NCBI RefSeq assembly: GCF_007741515.1
Contig: NZ_CP036263.1
Location: forward strand, 4,141,178 to 4,205,177
Length of the DNA: 64,000 nucleotides
DNA from: Adhaeretor mobilis
Lineage (GTDB): Bacteria > Planctomycetota > Planctomycetia > Pirellulales > Lacipirellulaceae
Direction of reading: 5' to 3'
Shown here: piece by piece, positions 1 through 8,597 of the stretch
How positions within the stretch are numbered: position 1 is the first letter of the stretch
How the letters are laid out: each line of letters starts with the position of its first letter
Made by a program: the position numbers and the translations under genes
The notes under the pieces: generated by a model
What the model saw: only the letters and a program-made list of their open reading frames with translations
What the model was told of the DNA's origin: nothing
Database searches by the model: none

Positions 1-785
1 CGTTTGTGGGACTCAACTGCGCGGCATTGAGCGAGAATATTCTCGAGAGTGAGTTGTTCGGCCACATCAAAGGCGCGTTCACAGATGCCAGCGCTGATCG
101 TGTTGGGAAATTCGAGTACGCCAACGGTGGCACACTATTTCTGGATGAAGTAGGTGACATGCCTTTGCCCACGCAGATTAAATTACTGCGTGTCTTGGAG
201 AGTGGTGAAATCACGCGAGTGGGCTCCAACGAGCCGGTGAAGGTGAACGTGCGGATCTTGTCAGCCACGAATCGTGACCTTGAGCAAGCAATTGTTGCTG
301 GTACTTTCCGCGAAGACCTTTATCACCGCTTGAAAGTAGTAGCCATTCGCTTGCCGAATCTCGCCGAGCGCACGCAGGACATTCCGTTGCTGATCGATCA
401 TTTTGTGAAATCGCAAAGCGGACGACACGGCAAAGATATCAAGAGCATGTCGACCGCCGCTCGCCGTCGGTTGATGGGTTTTAATTGGACTGGCAACGTG
501 CGGCAATTGAAGAATACCGTGGAGAGCATGATAGTAGTTGATTACGACGGCGTTCTCGATCTCGACGATCTGCCCGAAGAGTTCCACTCCAACGATCCGC
601 AAACAATTACTTCGGGTGGCGCGGGCTTAGCGGAACTGGTAGGCAAGCCGTTGTCTGAGATCGAAGGCATTTTCATTGGTGAGACACTGAAAGTCACCAG
701 CGGGAATCGAGAAGAGGCCGCCGGATTGCTTGGCATAGGCGAGCGCACGTTGTATCGAAAGATTAAGGAGTACGGATTGAACTAG
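1..785 (+). CDS. Sigma-54-dependent transcriptional activator, C-terminal part (5' end outside window)
   Basis: The reading frame is open from the left edge, so the gene is truncated here; the first in-window GTG at 6 is internal. The visible protein starts inside the AAA+ domain just after Walker A and shows the sigma-54 contact loop as GAFTDA, a common variant of GAFTGA. A Walker B segment ([12 protein letters not shown]) and an arginine-finger region ([11 protein letters not shown]) follow. The last 40 residues form a Fis-type helix-turn-helix ([21 protein letters not shown]). Such proteins remodel sigma-54 RNA polymerase at distant enhancers. The N-terminal sensing domain is missing from view, so the signal is unknown. 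The mutL gene starts 92 bp downstream in the same direction. Confidence 0.95.
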   Translation, partial: FVGLNCAALSENILESELFGHIKGAFTDASADRVGKFEYANGGTLFLDEVGDMPLPTQIKLLRVLESGEITRVGSNEPVKVNVRILSATNRDLEQAIVAGTFREDLYHRLKVVAIRLPNLAERTQDIPLLIDHFVKSQSGRHGKDIKSMSTAARRRLMGFNWTGNVRQLKNTVESMIVVDYDGVLDLDDLPEEFHSNDPQTITSGGAGLAELVGKPLSEIEGIFIGETLKVTSGNREEAAGLLGIGERTLYRKIKEYGLN

Positions 786-877
786 GCGTTAGTTGTGGGA
801 CGCTAGGCGCGAGTTCGCGGAGCGACCGAAACCACGAAGACTGTAAACTAGCGCCCAGCGGCCAATCACTAGCGCCC

Positions 878-2755
878 ATGAACGAGATTCGCCAACTATC
901 GACGAGCGTTATCAACAAGATTGCTGCGGGCGAAGTCATCGAGCGGCCCGCGAGTGTCGTCAAAGAACTCGTAGAGAATTCACTCGACGCAGGGTCCACG
1001 CGTATTGATGTGACCGTGGAAAAGGGCGGCGCCGAATTGATTCGTGTCACGGATAACGGGCACGGCGTGTCGGCATCTCAGCTGCACCTAGCTGTGGCTA
1101 GTCATGCCACGAGCAAGATCCAGGATGCGGACGATTTGTTTCGCGTGGCAACTCTCGGCTTTCGGGGCGAAGCGCTCGCATCGATTGCGGAGGTAAGCCG
1201 GCTTGTCATCCGGAGTCGCCCTGCCGATGCGGAAGCGGCTGCGGAGCTCGAAATTGTGGGTGGTCGGCACGAGCCCATCCGACCGATTGGTGCACCTCAA
1301 GGAACGATGGTCGAGGTACGACAATTGTTCTTCAATACACCCGTGCGACACAAGTTTTTGCGCACTACGCAAACCGAAATGGGACATCTCACCGAGGCGG
1401 TTACTCGTTTAGCTCTGGCCCATCCGCAGGTGCATTTCACCATCACGCACGGCGGGCGACAGACGCACGACCTGACACCTACTTCCAATCTCGCTGAACG
1501 CGTGGCCATGCTGTTTGGTGAGGATTTGGCCACCGGCCTCATTGAGGTCAATGCTGAGGACGACGATCTACAACTGCGCGGCTATGTGGCAAATCCGACA
1601 CACAGCCGCGGCAATAACCGAATGCAGTACTTGTTCCTCAACGGCCGGTTCATTCGCGATCGTTCGTTGCAACATGCTCTCGGGGAAGCCTATCGTGGTC
1701 TGCTACTAACGGGCCGTTACCCGATTGGTTTCTTGCATCTCACGATGTCCCCTGCCGCGGTTGACGTGAATGTGCATCCCACAAAGCTGGAGGTTCGCTT
1801 TGCCGAGGGGGGTCGAATCTACAGCCATCTGCTGGGCTCACTCCGCACGAAATTCCTCTCGACTGATCTAGTTGCTCGCGCAAACTTGCCCAGGAACACA
1901 CAACTCACCGACGAAGACGAAGTCCGCCAGGCAACACCAGACAACAGCGAACTGTTTAATTGGGCCAAGCAGCAACTCGGTTCCGCTAGCGCTGAGGGAA
2001 CAGCACCTTTTCAACCGTTTCCCAACCAGCAGGGTGATCGTGCGCCGCTGGAGTTGCATCGCGTAGACTTGCCCCGTTTGCGACAAGAGGCGCAAGGACA
2101 GCAGGCCAACTCGTCGGCTCACGCCGACGGCTCGGAGGAAACTGACGAGGCGCAAACGAATCGAGTGGATTCTGCTCACGTGAGCGGCACAGGTGCGTTG
2201 CAGATTCACAATCGATATCTCGTTACCGAGACGGAAGAAGGCCTGGAGGTCATCGACCAACATGCATTGCACGAGCGCATTCTCTACGAAGCACTACGCG
2301 AGAAGGTCCTGAGCGGCGCGTTAGAAACACAGAAGTTACTCGTACCTGAGCCAGTAGACGTCGCAGCCAACGAGGCGGCCGCTGTGCTCGAACATCAGGA
2401 GTTGCTCGCTAAGCTGGGCATGGATGTCGAACCGTTTGGTGGCGAAACGCTGCTAGTCAGTTCCTACCCGGCCATGCTGGCGAACCTCGCCCCGGGGGAA
2501 GTGCTCCGTAGTCTCATCGAGAAGCTGCTCGCCGGTGGAAAACTGCCCGACTCGCGCGATTTGCTCGATGAACTTCTGCACATGATCTCCTGCAAGGCAG
2601 CGGTAAAGTACGGCGATTCGCTCACCTCTGAGGAGGTAACCGCCCTCCTAGAGCAACGCCATCTGGCCCAAGACCATCACCACTGCCCCCATGGCAGGCC
2701 CACAGCCTTGGTGTTTACTCGGGAGCAGCTTGATCGCCAATTCAAGCGAATTTAG
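878..2755 (+). CDS. mutL: DNA mismatch repair protein MutL, endonuclease-type
   Basis: The 625-residue protein has the GHKL ATPase at the N-terminus: a helix with ELVENSLDAG, then DNGHGV, ATSKI and TLGFRGEALASI within the first 110 residues. A poorly conserved linker (about 340-430) leads to the C-terminal dimerisation domain. That domain carries the metal-dependent nicking motif DQHA(x2)E(x4)E near residue 460, plus SCKAAVKYG and the CPHGRP zinc-site motif near the C-terminus. It is therefore predicted to be a nicking MutL, as in bacteria without MutH, rather than the E. coli type. The start ATG lacks a clear Shine-Dalgarno. MutL couples MutS mismatch recognition to strand incision. No mutS lies in the window. 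Confidence 0.97.
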   Translation: MNEIRQLSTSVINKIAAGEVIERPASVVKELVENSLDAGSTRIDVTVEKGGAELIRVTDNGHGVSASQLHLAVASHATSKIQDADDLFRVATLGFRGEALASIAEVSRLVIRSRPADAEAAAELEIVGGRHEPIRPIGAPQGTMVEVRQLFFNTPVRHKFLRTTQTEMGHLTEAVTRLALAHPQVHFTITHGGRQTHDLTPTSNLAERVAMLFGEDLATGLIEVNAEDDDLQLRGYVANPTHSRGNNRMQYLFLNGRFIRDRSLQHALGEAYRGLLLTGRYPIGFLHLTMSPAAVDVNVHPTKLEVRFAEGGRIYSHLLGSLRTKFLSTDLVARANLPRNTQLTDEDEVRQATPDNSELFNWAKQQLGSASAEGTAPFQPFPNQQGDRAPLELHRVDLPRLRQEAQGQQANSSAHADGSEETDEAQTNRVDSAHVSGTGALQIHNRYLVTETEEGLEVIDQHALHERILYEALREKVLSGALETQKLLVPEPVDVAANEAAAVLEHQELLAKLGMDVEPFGGETLLVSSYPAMLANLAPGEVLRSLIEKLLAGGKLPDSRDLLDELLHMISCKAAVKYGDSLTSEEVTALLEQRHLAQDHHHCPHGRPTALVFTREQLDRQFKRI

Positions 2756-2864
2756 TCCCTCTCGAGAATCGTTGCCTGCCATTCTTCGAATTCTAGCCTG
2801 GCGACCGCAGGCGGTATCTCAGGCCACTGTGAGCGAATTGGTACTTTTTGCTAATTATTCCACA

Positions 2865-2911
2865 TTGACGTGCCGAAGACCAAGGTATATCGTTCATCGT
2901 AAATGTACGAT
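2865..2911 (+). promoter_or_regulatory. Putative arsR promoter and ArsR operator
   Basis: A TTGACG box (2865-2870) is followed 15 bp later by TATATC (2886-2891), a sub-optimally spaced -35/-10 pair. Just downstream is a perfect 6-bp inverted repeat ATCGTA-N4-TACGAT at 2896-2911, ending two bases before the first possible arsR GTG. Position and symmetry fit an autoregulatory ArsR site. The assignment is inferred from sequence only. Confidence 0.5.
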
Positions 2912-2913
2912 AG

Positions 2914-3252
2914 GTGTTCGCCGTGGCAAAAAAACAAACCAACTCGAAACTCTGCGATTCTACCCCGCTAAAACTGCGGGTTGATTCATCGGCAGATAAT
3001 CTTGCTAAGCTCGCTTGGGCGATTGCCCACCCAACAAGGGTGCAAATCGTGCGGTTGTTGATTGGTCGTGAAGCATGTGTTTGTGGGGAGATCGTTGACC
3101 AGTTGCCGCTGGCTCAATCGACTGTGTCCCAACACCTGAAGATACTAAAGGATGCGGAGTTAATCCGTGGCGAGGTCGATGGTCCGAGGGTTTGTTACTG
3201 CATCAATGCCGAGAAGCTGGATGAGTTAAAGGAACTCGTCGCTAGGCTGTGA
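2914..3252 (+). CDS. arsR: ArsR-family arsenic-responsive repressor
   Basis: This 112-residue winged-helix protein has the ArsR/SmtB metal-sensor signature ACVCGEIVDQLP with Cys55 and Cys57, the CVC pair that binds As(III)/Sb(III) in the E. coli type of ArsR. A recognition helix follows (AQSTVSQHLKILKDAELI). It should repress the downstream arsDAC genes and release DNA when arsenite binds. GTG at 2914 gives the longest frame. GTG at 2923 (VAKKQTNSK) is equally plausible because AGG lies 8 nt before it and the operator abuts 2914. The arsD gene starts 91 bp downstream. Confidence 0.93.
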   Translation: MFAVAKKQTNSKLCDSTPLKLRVDSSADNLAKLAWAIAHPTRVQIVRLLIGREACVCGEIVDQLPLAQSTVSQHLKILKDAELIRGEVDGPRVCYCINAEKLDELKELVARL

Positions 3253-3343
3253 TTCTATATAACGATTTCTTATTTGCTCCACATATCGCGAATCGACGAT
3301 GAGCGATTTACTTAGGGAGCTTCATCAGTAAGGAGAGGCTACG

Positions 3344-3748
3344 ATGAAAAGAGTACAGATTTACGACAGGGCAATGTGCTGCTCAACGGGCGTTTGTGGA
3401 CCGCAGATCGACCCTGTCTTACCAAAGTTCGCTGCCGATCTCGACTGGCTGGCGAAGCAAGGGCACCAAGTTGATCGCTTCAACCTGGCGCAGGATGCCG
3501 CTGAATTTGCCAAGAACGAGTCTGTGCAGGCGTTGCTCAGTAGCGATGGAATTGAGTGCCTGCCCCTGGTTATCGTCGACGGGCAAATTGTTAGTCGTAG
3601 TGAGTATCCCTCTCGGGAGAACCTTGCTTTGTGGACGGCAACCGCCATGCCTTCCAACACTGCGTCGCCAAAGGCAGTATCCCCAAACCGAATGTTGCCC
3701 ATTGCGTCCGATTCCGGAGATTGCTGCAGTGATAGTGGGTGTTGTTAG
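3344..3748 (+). CDS. arsD: ArsD arsenite metallochaperone
   Basis: The 134-residue protein has the ArsD site Cys12-Cys13-Cys18 (CCSTGVCG), which binds trivalent arsenic and passes it to ArsA. It also has two vicinal Cys pairs at the C-terminus (127-128 and 133-134). The body is the thioredoxin-like ArsD fold (LPLVIVDGQIV). A strong ribosome site, taaggag, ends 8 nt before the ATG. It lies between arsR and arsA, 31 bp before the arsA start, in a clear operon. Its role is to raise the affinity of the ArsA ATPase for arsenite. Confidence 0.96.
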   Translation: MKRVQIYDRAMCCSTGVCGPQIDPVLPKFAADLDWLAKQGHQVDRFNLAQDAAEFAKNESVQALLSSDGIECLPLVIVDGQIVSRSEYPSRENLALWTATAMPSNTASPKAVSPNRMLPIASDSGDCCSDSGCC

Positions 3749-3779
3749 ACCATCTCGACTCACGCTAGGAAGATTCGCC

Positions 3780-5555
3780 ATGAGATTTTTGAAAGAACCA
3801 ACACGGAACTTGTTCTTCACAGGAAAAGGTGGGGTCGGCAAGACTTCGATGGCATGTGCCACGGCAATTCAACTGGCCGACAAAGGGCTGCGGGTACTGT
3901 TGGTTTCAACGGACCCCGCCTCCAACCTAGACGAAGTCCTACAAACCCCACTACGCAACACTCCCACACCAATTGCCGCTGTTCCCAATCTGATGGGAAT
4001 GAATATCGACCCTGAAACGGCGGCAGCGGAGTATCGCGAACGCATGGTAAGCCCGTACCGCGACACCTTGCCCGAGGCTGCCATCAAAAGCATGGAGGAA
4101 CAGTTTTCTGGCTCCTGCACGTTAGAAATTGCTGCGTTCGATGAGTTCTCAAGGCTGCTCGGCGATGGGCAAGCCACGAGTGAATTCGACCATATCGTCT
4201 TCGATACCGCCCCAACGGGCCACACGCTTCGGCTGTTGACCTTACCAACGGCATGGTCTGGATTTATTGAAGGCAATACGACCGGCACCTCATGCTTAGG
4301 ACCACTTGCTGGCCTGCAAGCTCAGCAGCAAATCTACCAGAAGACTGTCGAATCGCTCAGCAATCCCGAGCTAACCACACTTGTCCTAGTAACACGTCCT
4401 GAGCCGTCTGCGTTTCGTGAAGCTGCTCGTACCAGCCTCGAATTGAAGCACCTGGAGGTCAGCAACCAACACCTTATCGTCAATGGCGTCTTTTCTTGCG
4501 AGTCATCAACAGACCCTATTGCTACCGCAATGCAACTTCGAGGTAACCAAGCAATTGGCTCCATGCCAGAGGAAGTTAACAAGTTGCCGCGAACGACCGT
4601 CGCCTTGGCGCCCTCGGGGTTGATGGGAGTCGAGTCGCTTCGCAAGATAAGCACTCCCTCAGGAAATTCCTTTGCCTCCGTGACCAATAAAGTTTCCAGC
4701 TACTCCTTGCCCGCCGGGCTCGCACCATTGATCGACGACTTTGCCCAAATGGGGCGCGGCGTGATCATGACCATGGGAAAAGGGGGCGTAGGCAAGACCA
4801 CGATTGCTGCTGCCGTTGCTGTCGCACTCGCCGAGCGAGGCTTTGAGGTGCATCTTTCCACAACGGACCCTGCAGCCCACGTGGCTACAATGTTGGCGCA
4901 GGAGGAATTGACAGGCCTAACGGTGGGACGCATTGACCCCGCCGAAGAAACAGCCAAGTACGCACTTGAAGTGATGCAGGCTGCCGGGCCTAGTCTCGAT
5001 GCGGCAGGAAAAGCTCTCTTGGAGGAAGACCTGCGGTCACCGTGTACTGAGGAAATTGCCGTATTCCGTGCATTCGCAAAAGCAGTATCTGAAGGGGCCG
5101 ATCGGTTTGTTGTTCTCGACACGGCACCCACAGGACATACGATACTACTGCTCGACTCGGCCCTTGCGTATCACCGCGAAGTCACAAGACAATCCAACCA
5201 GATGCCCGAAACCGTAGAGAAACTGTTGCCACGATTGCGAGACCCTGACTTCACTCGTGTCTTGATTGCTACCTTGCCCGAAGCAACGCCTGTGCACGAA
5301 GCTGCCCAATTGCAGGAAGATCTCCGCCGGGCAGGAATCGATCCTTTCGCATGGGTGATAAATCAAAGTCTTTTGCCACTGGATATCTCCGACCCAATTC
5401 TTCGACAACGCCAACATCACGAACTTCCTTTCGTCGAGGAAGTGAAGTCGTCGCTTGCGAAAAGAGTCGCTCTTATCCCTTGGCAAACAGAGCCACCAAT
5501 AGGGCTCGCCGGAATGCGAAGCGTCGCCGAACCAACGACCATTGCTGCACACTAG
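3780..5555 (+). CDS. arsA: ArsA arsenite-stimulated ATPase
   Basis: This 591-residue protein has the two homologous halves of a true ArsA, each with a deviant Walker A (GKGGVGKT, lysines 21 and 338) and the DTAPTGHT signature. The three metalloid-binding cysteines fall exactly at positions 113, 172 and 422, the numbering of the E. coli plasmid enzyme. It should take arsenite from ArsD and energise export. The ATG at 3780 is chosen because AGGAAG lies just upstream; a longer in-frame extension back to 3396 overlaps arsD and is not believed. No arsB or acr3 channel gene is adjacent, so its membrane partner must be elsewhere or absent. Confidence 0.96.
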   Translation: MRFLKEPTRNLFFTGKGGVGKTSMACATAIQLADKGLRVLLVSTDPASNLDEVLQTPLRNTPTPIAAVPNLMGMNIDPETAAAEYRERMVSPYRDTLPEAAIKSMEEQFSGSCTLEIAAFDEFSRLLGDGQATSEFDHIVFDTAPTGHTLRLLTLPTAWSGFIEGNTTGTSCLGPLAGLQAQQQIYQKTVESLSNPELTTLVLVTRPEPSAFREAARTSLELKHLEVSNQHLIVNGVFSCESSTDPIATAMQLRGNQAIGSMPEEVNKLPRTTVALAPSGLMGVESLRKISTPSGNSFASVTNKVSSYSLPAGLAPLIDDFAQMGRGVIMTMGKGGVGKTTIAAAVAVALAERGFEVHLSTTDPAAHVATMLAQEELTGLTVGRIDPAEETAKYALEVMQAAGPSLDAAGKALLEEDLRSPCTEEIAVFRAFAKAVSEGADRFVVLDTAPTGHTILLLDSALAYHREVTRQSNQMPETVEKLLPRLRDPDFTRVLIATLPEATPVHEAAQLQEDLRRAGIDPFAWVINQSLLPLDISDPILRQRQHHELPFVEEVKSSLAKRVALIPWQTEPPIGLAGMRSVAEPTTIAAH

Positions 5556-5573
5556 CGATCTAAGGAAAACAAG

Positions 5574-6005
5574 ATGTCAAAGACAAACGTTCTATTTCTC
5601 TGCACGGGTAATTCGTGCCGAAGCCAAATGGCCGAAGGATGGACGAGGCACTTGCATCCAGAGACGGTAGAGGCTTTCTCCGCGGGAATAGCTGCCCACG
5701 GCATGAATCAGAATGCCATCAATGTCATGAAAGAAGCTGGTGTTGATCTTTCCGAGCAGTCATCGAAGCTCGCAGATTCTCTTGGCGACGTAGATCTTGA
5801 TGTCGTCATCACCGTTTGTGGACACGCTGATGAGAATTGCCCAACCTTTTTGACGAAGGCGAAAGTCATCCATGTCGGTTTCGACGACCCACCGAAACTC
5901 GCCAAGGACGCTAAGAGCGAAGAAGAGTCGTTGGATCATTACCGCCGCGTACGGGACGAAATTCGCGATTTTGTAGCCCAGAATCTGCTTGGCTTACTTG
6001 AGTGA
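5574..6005 (+). CDS. arsC: Arsenate reductase, thioredoxin-coupled LMW-phosphatase type
   Basis: The 143-residue enzyme reduces arsenate to arsenite. The P-loop CTGNSCRS places Cys10, Cys15 and Arg16 as in low-molecular-weight phosphatases. Cys82 and Cys89 (VCGHADENC) form the disulfide relay, matching the S. aureus pI258 numbering, so thioredoxin is the likely reductant. The ribosome site is AAGGAAA before the ATG at 5574. It is the last gene of the operon, 18 bp after arsA. Its product arsenite is the ligand for ArsR, ArsD and ArsA. Confidence 0.95.
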   Translation: MSKTNVLFLCTGNSCRSQMAEGWTRHLHPETVEAFSAGIAAHGMNQNAINVMKEAGVDLSEQSSKLADSLGDVDLDVVITVCGHADENCPTFLTKAKVIHVGFDDPPKLAKDAKSEEESLDHYRRVRDEIRDFVAQNLLGLLE

Positions 6006-6151
6006 CTTCCGCTATCGCCACACTGCTTCCGGTGGTGGTTGCCAAACTTGGCTCGGCTGGAGTGCTCCCCACGCAAAAAAAATGCTGCTGGATTCTGTAC
6101 CCTGCGAACACTTGTTAGGCCAAACGTAGGCTGCATCGTCAAACCGCTTTG

Positions 6152-6188
6152 GAGCCCTAGGGGTGTTGCTATGCCCCTCCCGGAGGCT
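6152..6188 (+). other. Nested inverted repeat in the arsC-aroDE gap
   Basis: The 301-bp gap between arsC and aroDE holds GAGCC (6152-6156) pairing with GGCTC (6184-6188), and inside it AGGGG pairing with CCCCT around a 10-nt loop. No T-tract follows on the plus strand, so it is not a convincing terminator. It may be a leader structure of aroDE. Nothing else was recognised in the gap. Confidence 0.3.
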
Positions 6189-6306
6189 CAATTGGAAGCG
6201 GAAATTTCTAATTCTCCTCACCAAGAATAGCGTTTGCCAGTTCGCGGTGATTCGATCAAAATGGGGGGATTCACTCAAAGTTACGATTCTACCCAGGCAG
6301 CTCTCC

Positions 6307-7821
6307 GTGAACGAACAACCAAAGATTTGCGTGGCCATTGGCCGCAGTCGCCATAAGCACATGATGGCCGAACACCGTCACCTGGCGGATCAGGGTGCTC
6401 ATATGGTGGAACTGCGGCTTGATTACGTCGCCGGACGTGTGAATATGGCCCGCCTGCTTGCTGACCGTCCAGAGAATTGCAAGGTGATCATCACCTGCCG
6501 TCGCAAAGAAGATGGCGGTCGCTGGGGCGGTACGGAAGAGGCTCGAGTACTTCTGCTGCGTGAAGCAATTGCCGAAGGGGTTGACTACGTTGACCTCGAA
6601 GAGGATGTCGCCGGGCAGATCCGCCGGTTCGGCAACACGAAACGCATTATTAGCTATCACAACTTTCGCAAGACGCCTGACAACTTGCGAGAGCTTTACG
6701 ATGGAATGGCTAAGCTCGATCCCGATATCGTGAAGATCGCGACGATGGCAAATTCACCGCACGACAACCTGCGCATGCTGGAAATGATGCAGGAAAGCGA
6801 ACTCCCCACTATCGGCATGTGCATGGGAGACATTGGCACGCCATCGAGGATCCTCGCTGGCAAGTTCGGAGCACCCTTCACATACGCTACCTTCAACCAC
6901 GAACGATCACTGGCGCCGGGCCAATTGAGTTTCAAGCAGATGACTGATATCTATCGGTACGAGCGCATTGGACCCGACACAGCTGTGTACGGCGTGATCG
7001 CTGATCCGATTGGGCATAGTCTGAGCCCGAACGTGCATAACGCCTGCTTCGAGAAGGCGGGGATCGACGCGGTCTACGTGCCATTCCGCGTACCCGCCGA
7101 CACACTCGATCAATTTATCCAAGACGCAACACGATTAGGAGTGAAAGGCCTGAGCGTTACCATTCCCCATAAAGAGGCCATTGCCCGTCATCTCACCAAG
7201 GTCGATCCGGCCGTGAAGAGTATTGCCGCGGTGAACACGGTTGCCCTCGTCGGCTCTGAACGCGTTGGATACAACACCGATTACAACGCCGCCATGGATT
7301 GTTTGGAACACAGCATGGGTGACATCGGTGCAAAGCCTAGCCCGCTCAGTGGCAAGCGTGTGCTCATCCTTGGTGCAGGCGGCGTTGCACGACCGATTGC
7401 CTTCGGATTAGTAAAACGTGGGGCCAAAGTAACCGTTGCCTCTAGGACGATGGCCCGGGCCGAAAAACTCGCTAAGGCATTCGAAGTGAAGGCGGTCGAG
7501 TGGGAGAATCGCCATCGAAGCCCACAGGATGTGATCGTCAACTGCACACCCGTGGGGATGCATCCCAATGTCGATGAGACACCACTGAGCAAGTCGTTCA
7601 TTAAGCCCTCGATGGTCGTGTTCGACACGGTCTACAATCCAGAAACGACGCTCCTGATTAAAGAAGCCCGCGGGCGGAACTGCATCACAATTACTGGCGT
7701 GGAAATGTTCACGCGCCAAGCTCAATTGCAGTTCTACCTATTCACCAAGCAAGAAACCTCTGCGGATTTAATCCGGGATGTCGTCATGGACGCTATCGGG
7801 CCAATCGGACACGGCGGATAG
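6307..7821 (+). CDS. aroDE: Bifunctional 3-dehydroquinate dehydratase (type I) / shikimate dehydrogenase
   Basis: This 504-residue fusion carries two consecutive shikimate-pathway steps. Residues 1-220 are type I dehydroquinase, with Schiff-base Lys143 (DIVKIATMANS) and His118 (SYHNF). Residues from about 228 are shikimate dehydrogenase: substrate motif IGHSLSPNVHN, catalytic Lys289 (TIPHKEA), Asp325 (YNTDYNAA) and the NADP motif GAGGVARP. The same domain order occurs in plants and in several planctomycete/chlamydial genomes. GTG 6307 (VNEQPKICVAIG) is chosen because homology begins right after it and AGG sits 9 nt upstream; the frame runs open to 6163 but that part looks non-coding. The aroK gene lies 206 bp downstream. 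Confidence 0.95.
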   Translation: MNEQPKICVAIGRSRHKHMMAEHRHLADQGAHMVELRLDYVAGRVNMARLLADRPENCKVIITCRRKEDGGRWGGTEEARVLLLREAIAEGVDYVDLEEDVAGQIRRFGNTKRIISYHNFRKTPDNLRELYDGMAKLDPDIVKIATMANSPHDNLRMLEMMQESELPTIGMCMGDIGTPSRILAGKFGAPFTYATFNHERSLAPGQLSFKQMTDIYRYERIGPDTAVYGVIADPIGHSLSPNVHNACFEKAGIDAVYVPFRVPADTLDQFIQDATRLGVKGLSVTIPHKEAIARHLTKVDPAVKSIAAVNTVALVGSERVGYNTDYNAAMDCLEHSMGDIGAKPSPLSGKRVLILGAGGVARPIAFGLVKRGAKVTVASRTMARAEKLAKAFEVKAVEWENRHRSPQDVIVNCTPVGMHPNVDETPLSKSFIKPSMVVFDTVYNPETTLLIKEARGRNCITITGVEMFTRQAQLQFYLFTKQETSADLIRDVVMDAIGPIGHGG

Positions 7822-8027
7822 TTACGATTTGAGCCAAGCTCGAAAAAACTCCGACGTTAAAGCCGAGTAGGACACGGATCGGGTCTTACCGGAGTCAACT
7901 GAGGGAGCAGAGAGTCTATCCAAGAATCGCCTTTGTTTCCTCTGTTACTTTTTGTTTATACCTTTTCTGCAAAGTCGGTAGCGATGCGATCCGACCACTA
8001 GATTGCATCCCGATTGGATTATTTCAA

Positions 8028-8558
8028 ATGGCCTCATCTTGTCTTGCCCTCGTCGGCTATCGCGGCACTGGAAAGACGACGGTCGCGCAATACTTAGCGC
8101 GAACACTCTCTTGGGATTGGGTCGATGCGGATGTGGAAATCGAGCTTGCTGCTGGCAAATCGATCGCGGCCATCTTTGCCGACGATGGAGAGAAGGCATT
8201 CCGCGATCTAGAAGTTGAAGTCGTCGAGCAGCTTCTCGACCGCAAGGACACCATTGTCGCACTGGGTGGAGGGGCAGTTCTACGTGAAGAAACCCGGAAG
8301 AAGCTGCGAACCGTCCAAGCAACGGTATGGCTCAAAGCATCGGTCGAAACAATTGAAGGGCGAATTTTTGGCGATGAAACGACCGCGGGGCGCCGTCCTA
8401 ACCTGACTAATGCGGGCGGCCGGAACGAGATTGTCACTCTCCTGGCCGAGCGAACGCCCATTTACACGGAGTGTGCTACGCTTGAGGTCGATACCGATAG
8501 TAAGGCCCCAGCGGAAATTGCCGAGGCCATTCTCAAGAAGCTCGGCCTCGCAACGTAG
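8028..8558 (+). CDS. aroK: Shikimate kinase
   Basis: The 176-residue P-loop kinase has Walker A GYRGTGKTT (residues 10-18), an Asp-rich shikimate-binding segment (DWVDADVEIE), the GGGAVL glycine loop and an arginine-containing lid (TAGRRPNL). It phosphorylates shikimate at O3 with ATP, the step after the aroDE reactions encoded upstream. Length is normal for the family. ATG 8028 directly precedes the P-loop strand, so no earlier start is needed. The prepilin peptidase gene starts 39 bp downstream and may be cotranscribed. Confidence 0.94.
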   Translation: MASSCLALVGYRGTGKTTVAQYLARTLSWDWVDADVEIELAAGKSIAAIFADDGEKAFRDLEVEVVEQLLDRKDTIVALGGGAVLREETRKKLRTVQATVWLKASVETIEGRIFGDETTAGRRPNLTNAGGRNEIVTLLAERTPIYTECATLEVDTDSKAPAEIAEAILKKLGLAT

Positions 8559-8597
8559 GGGCTCAGCGACAAGTCGTTAATCCCTCAAAAGCCCCGC

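Noticed and set aside
3396..3779. In-frame N-terminal extension of arsA
   Set aside because: It overlaps arsD, has no ArsA similarity, and a ribosome site precedes ATG 3780.
6163..6306. Longer start for aroDE
   Set aside because: The translated stretch is basic and unlike the family; it overlaps the leader hairpin.
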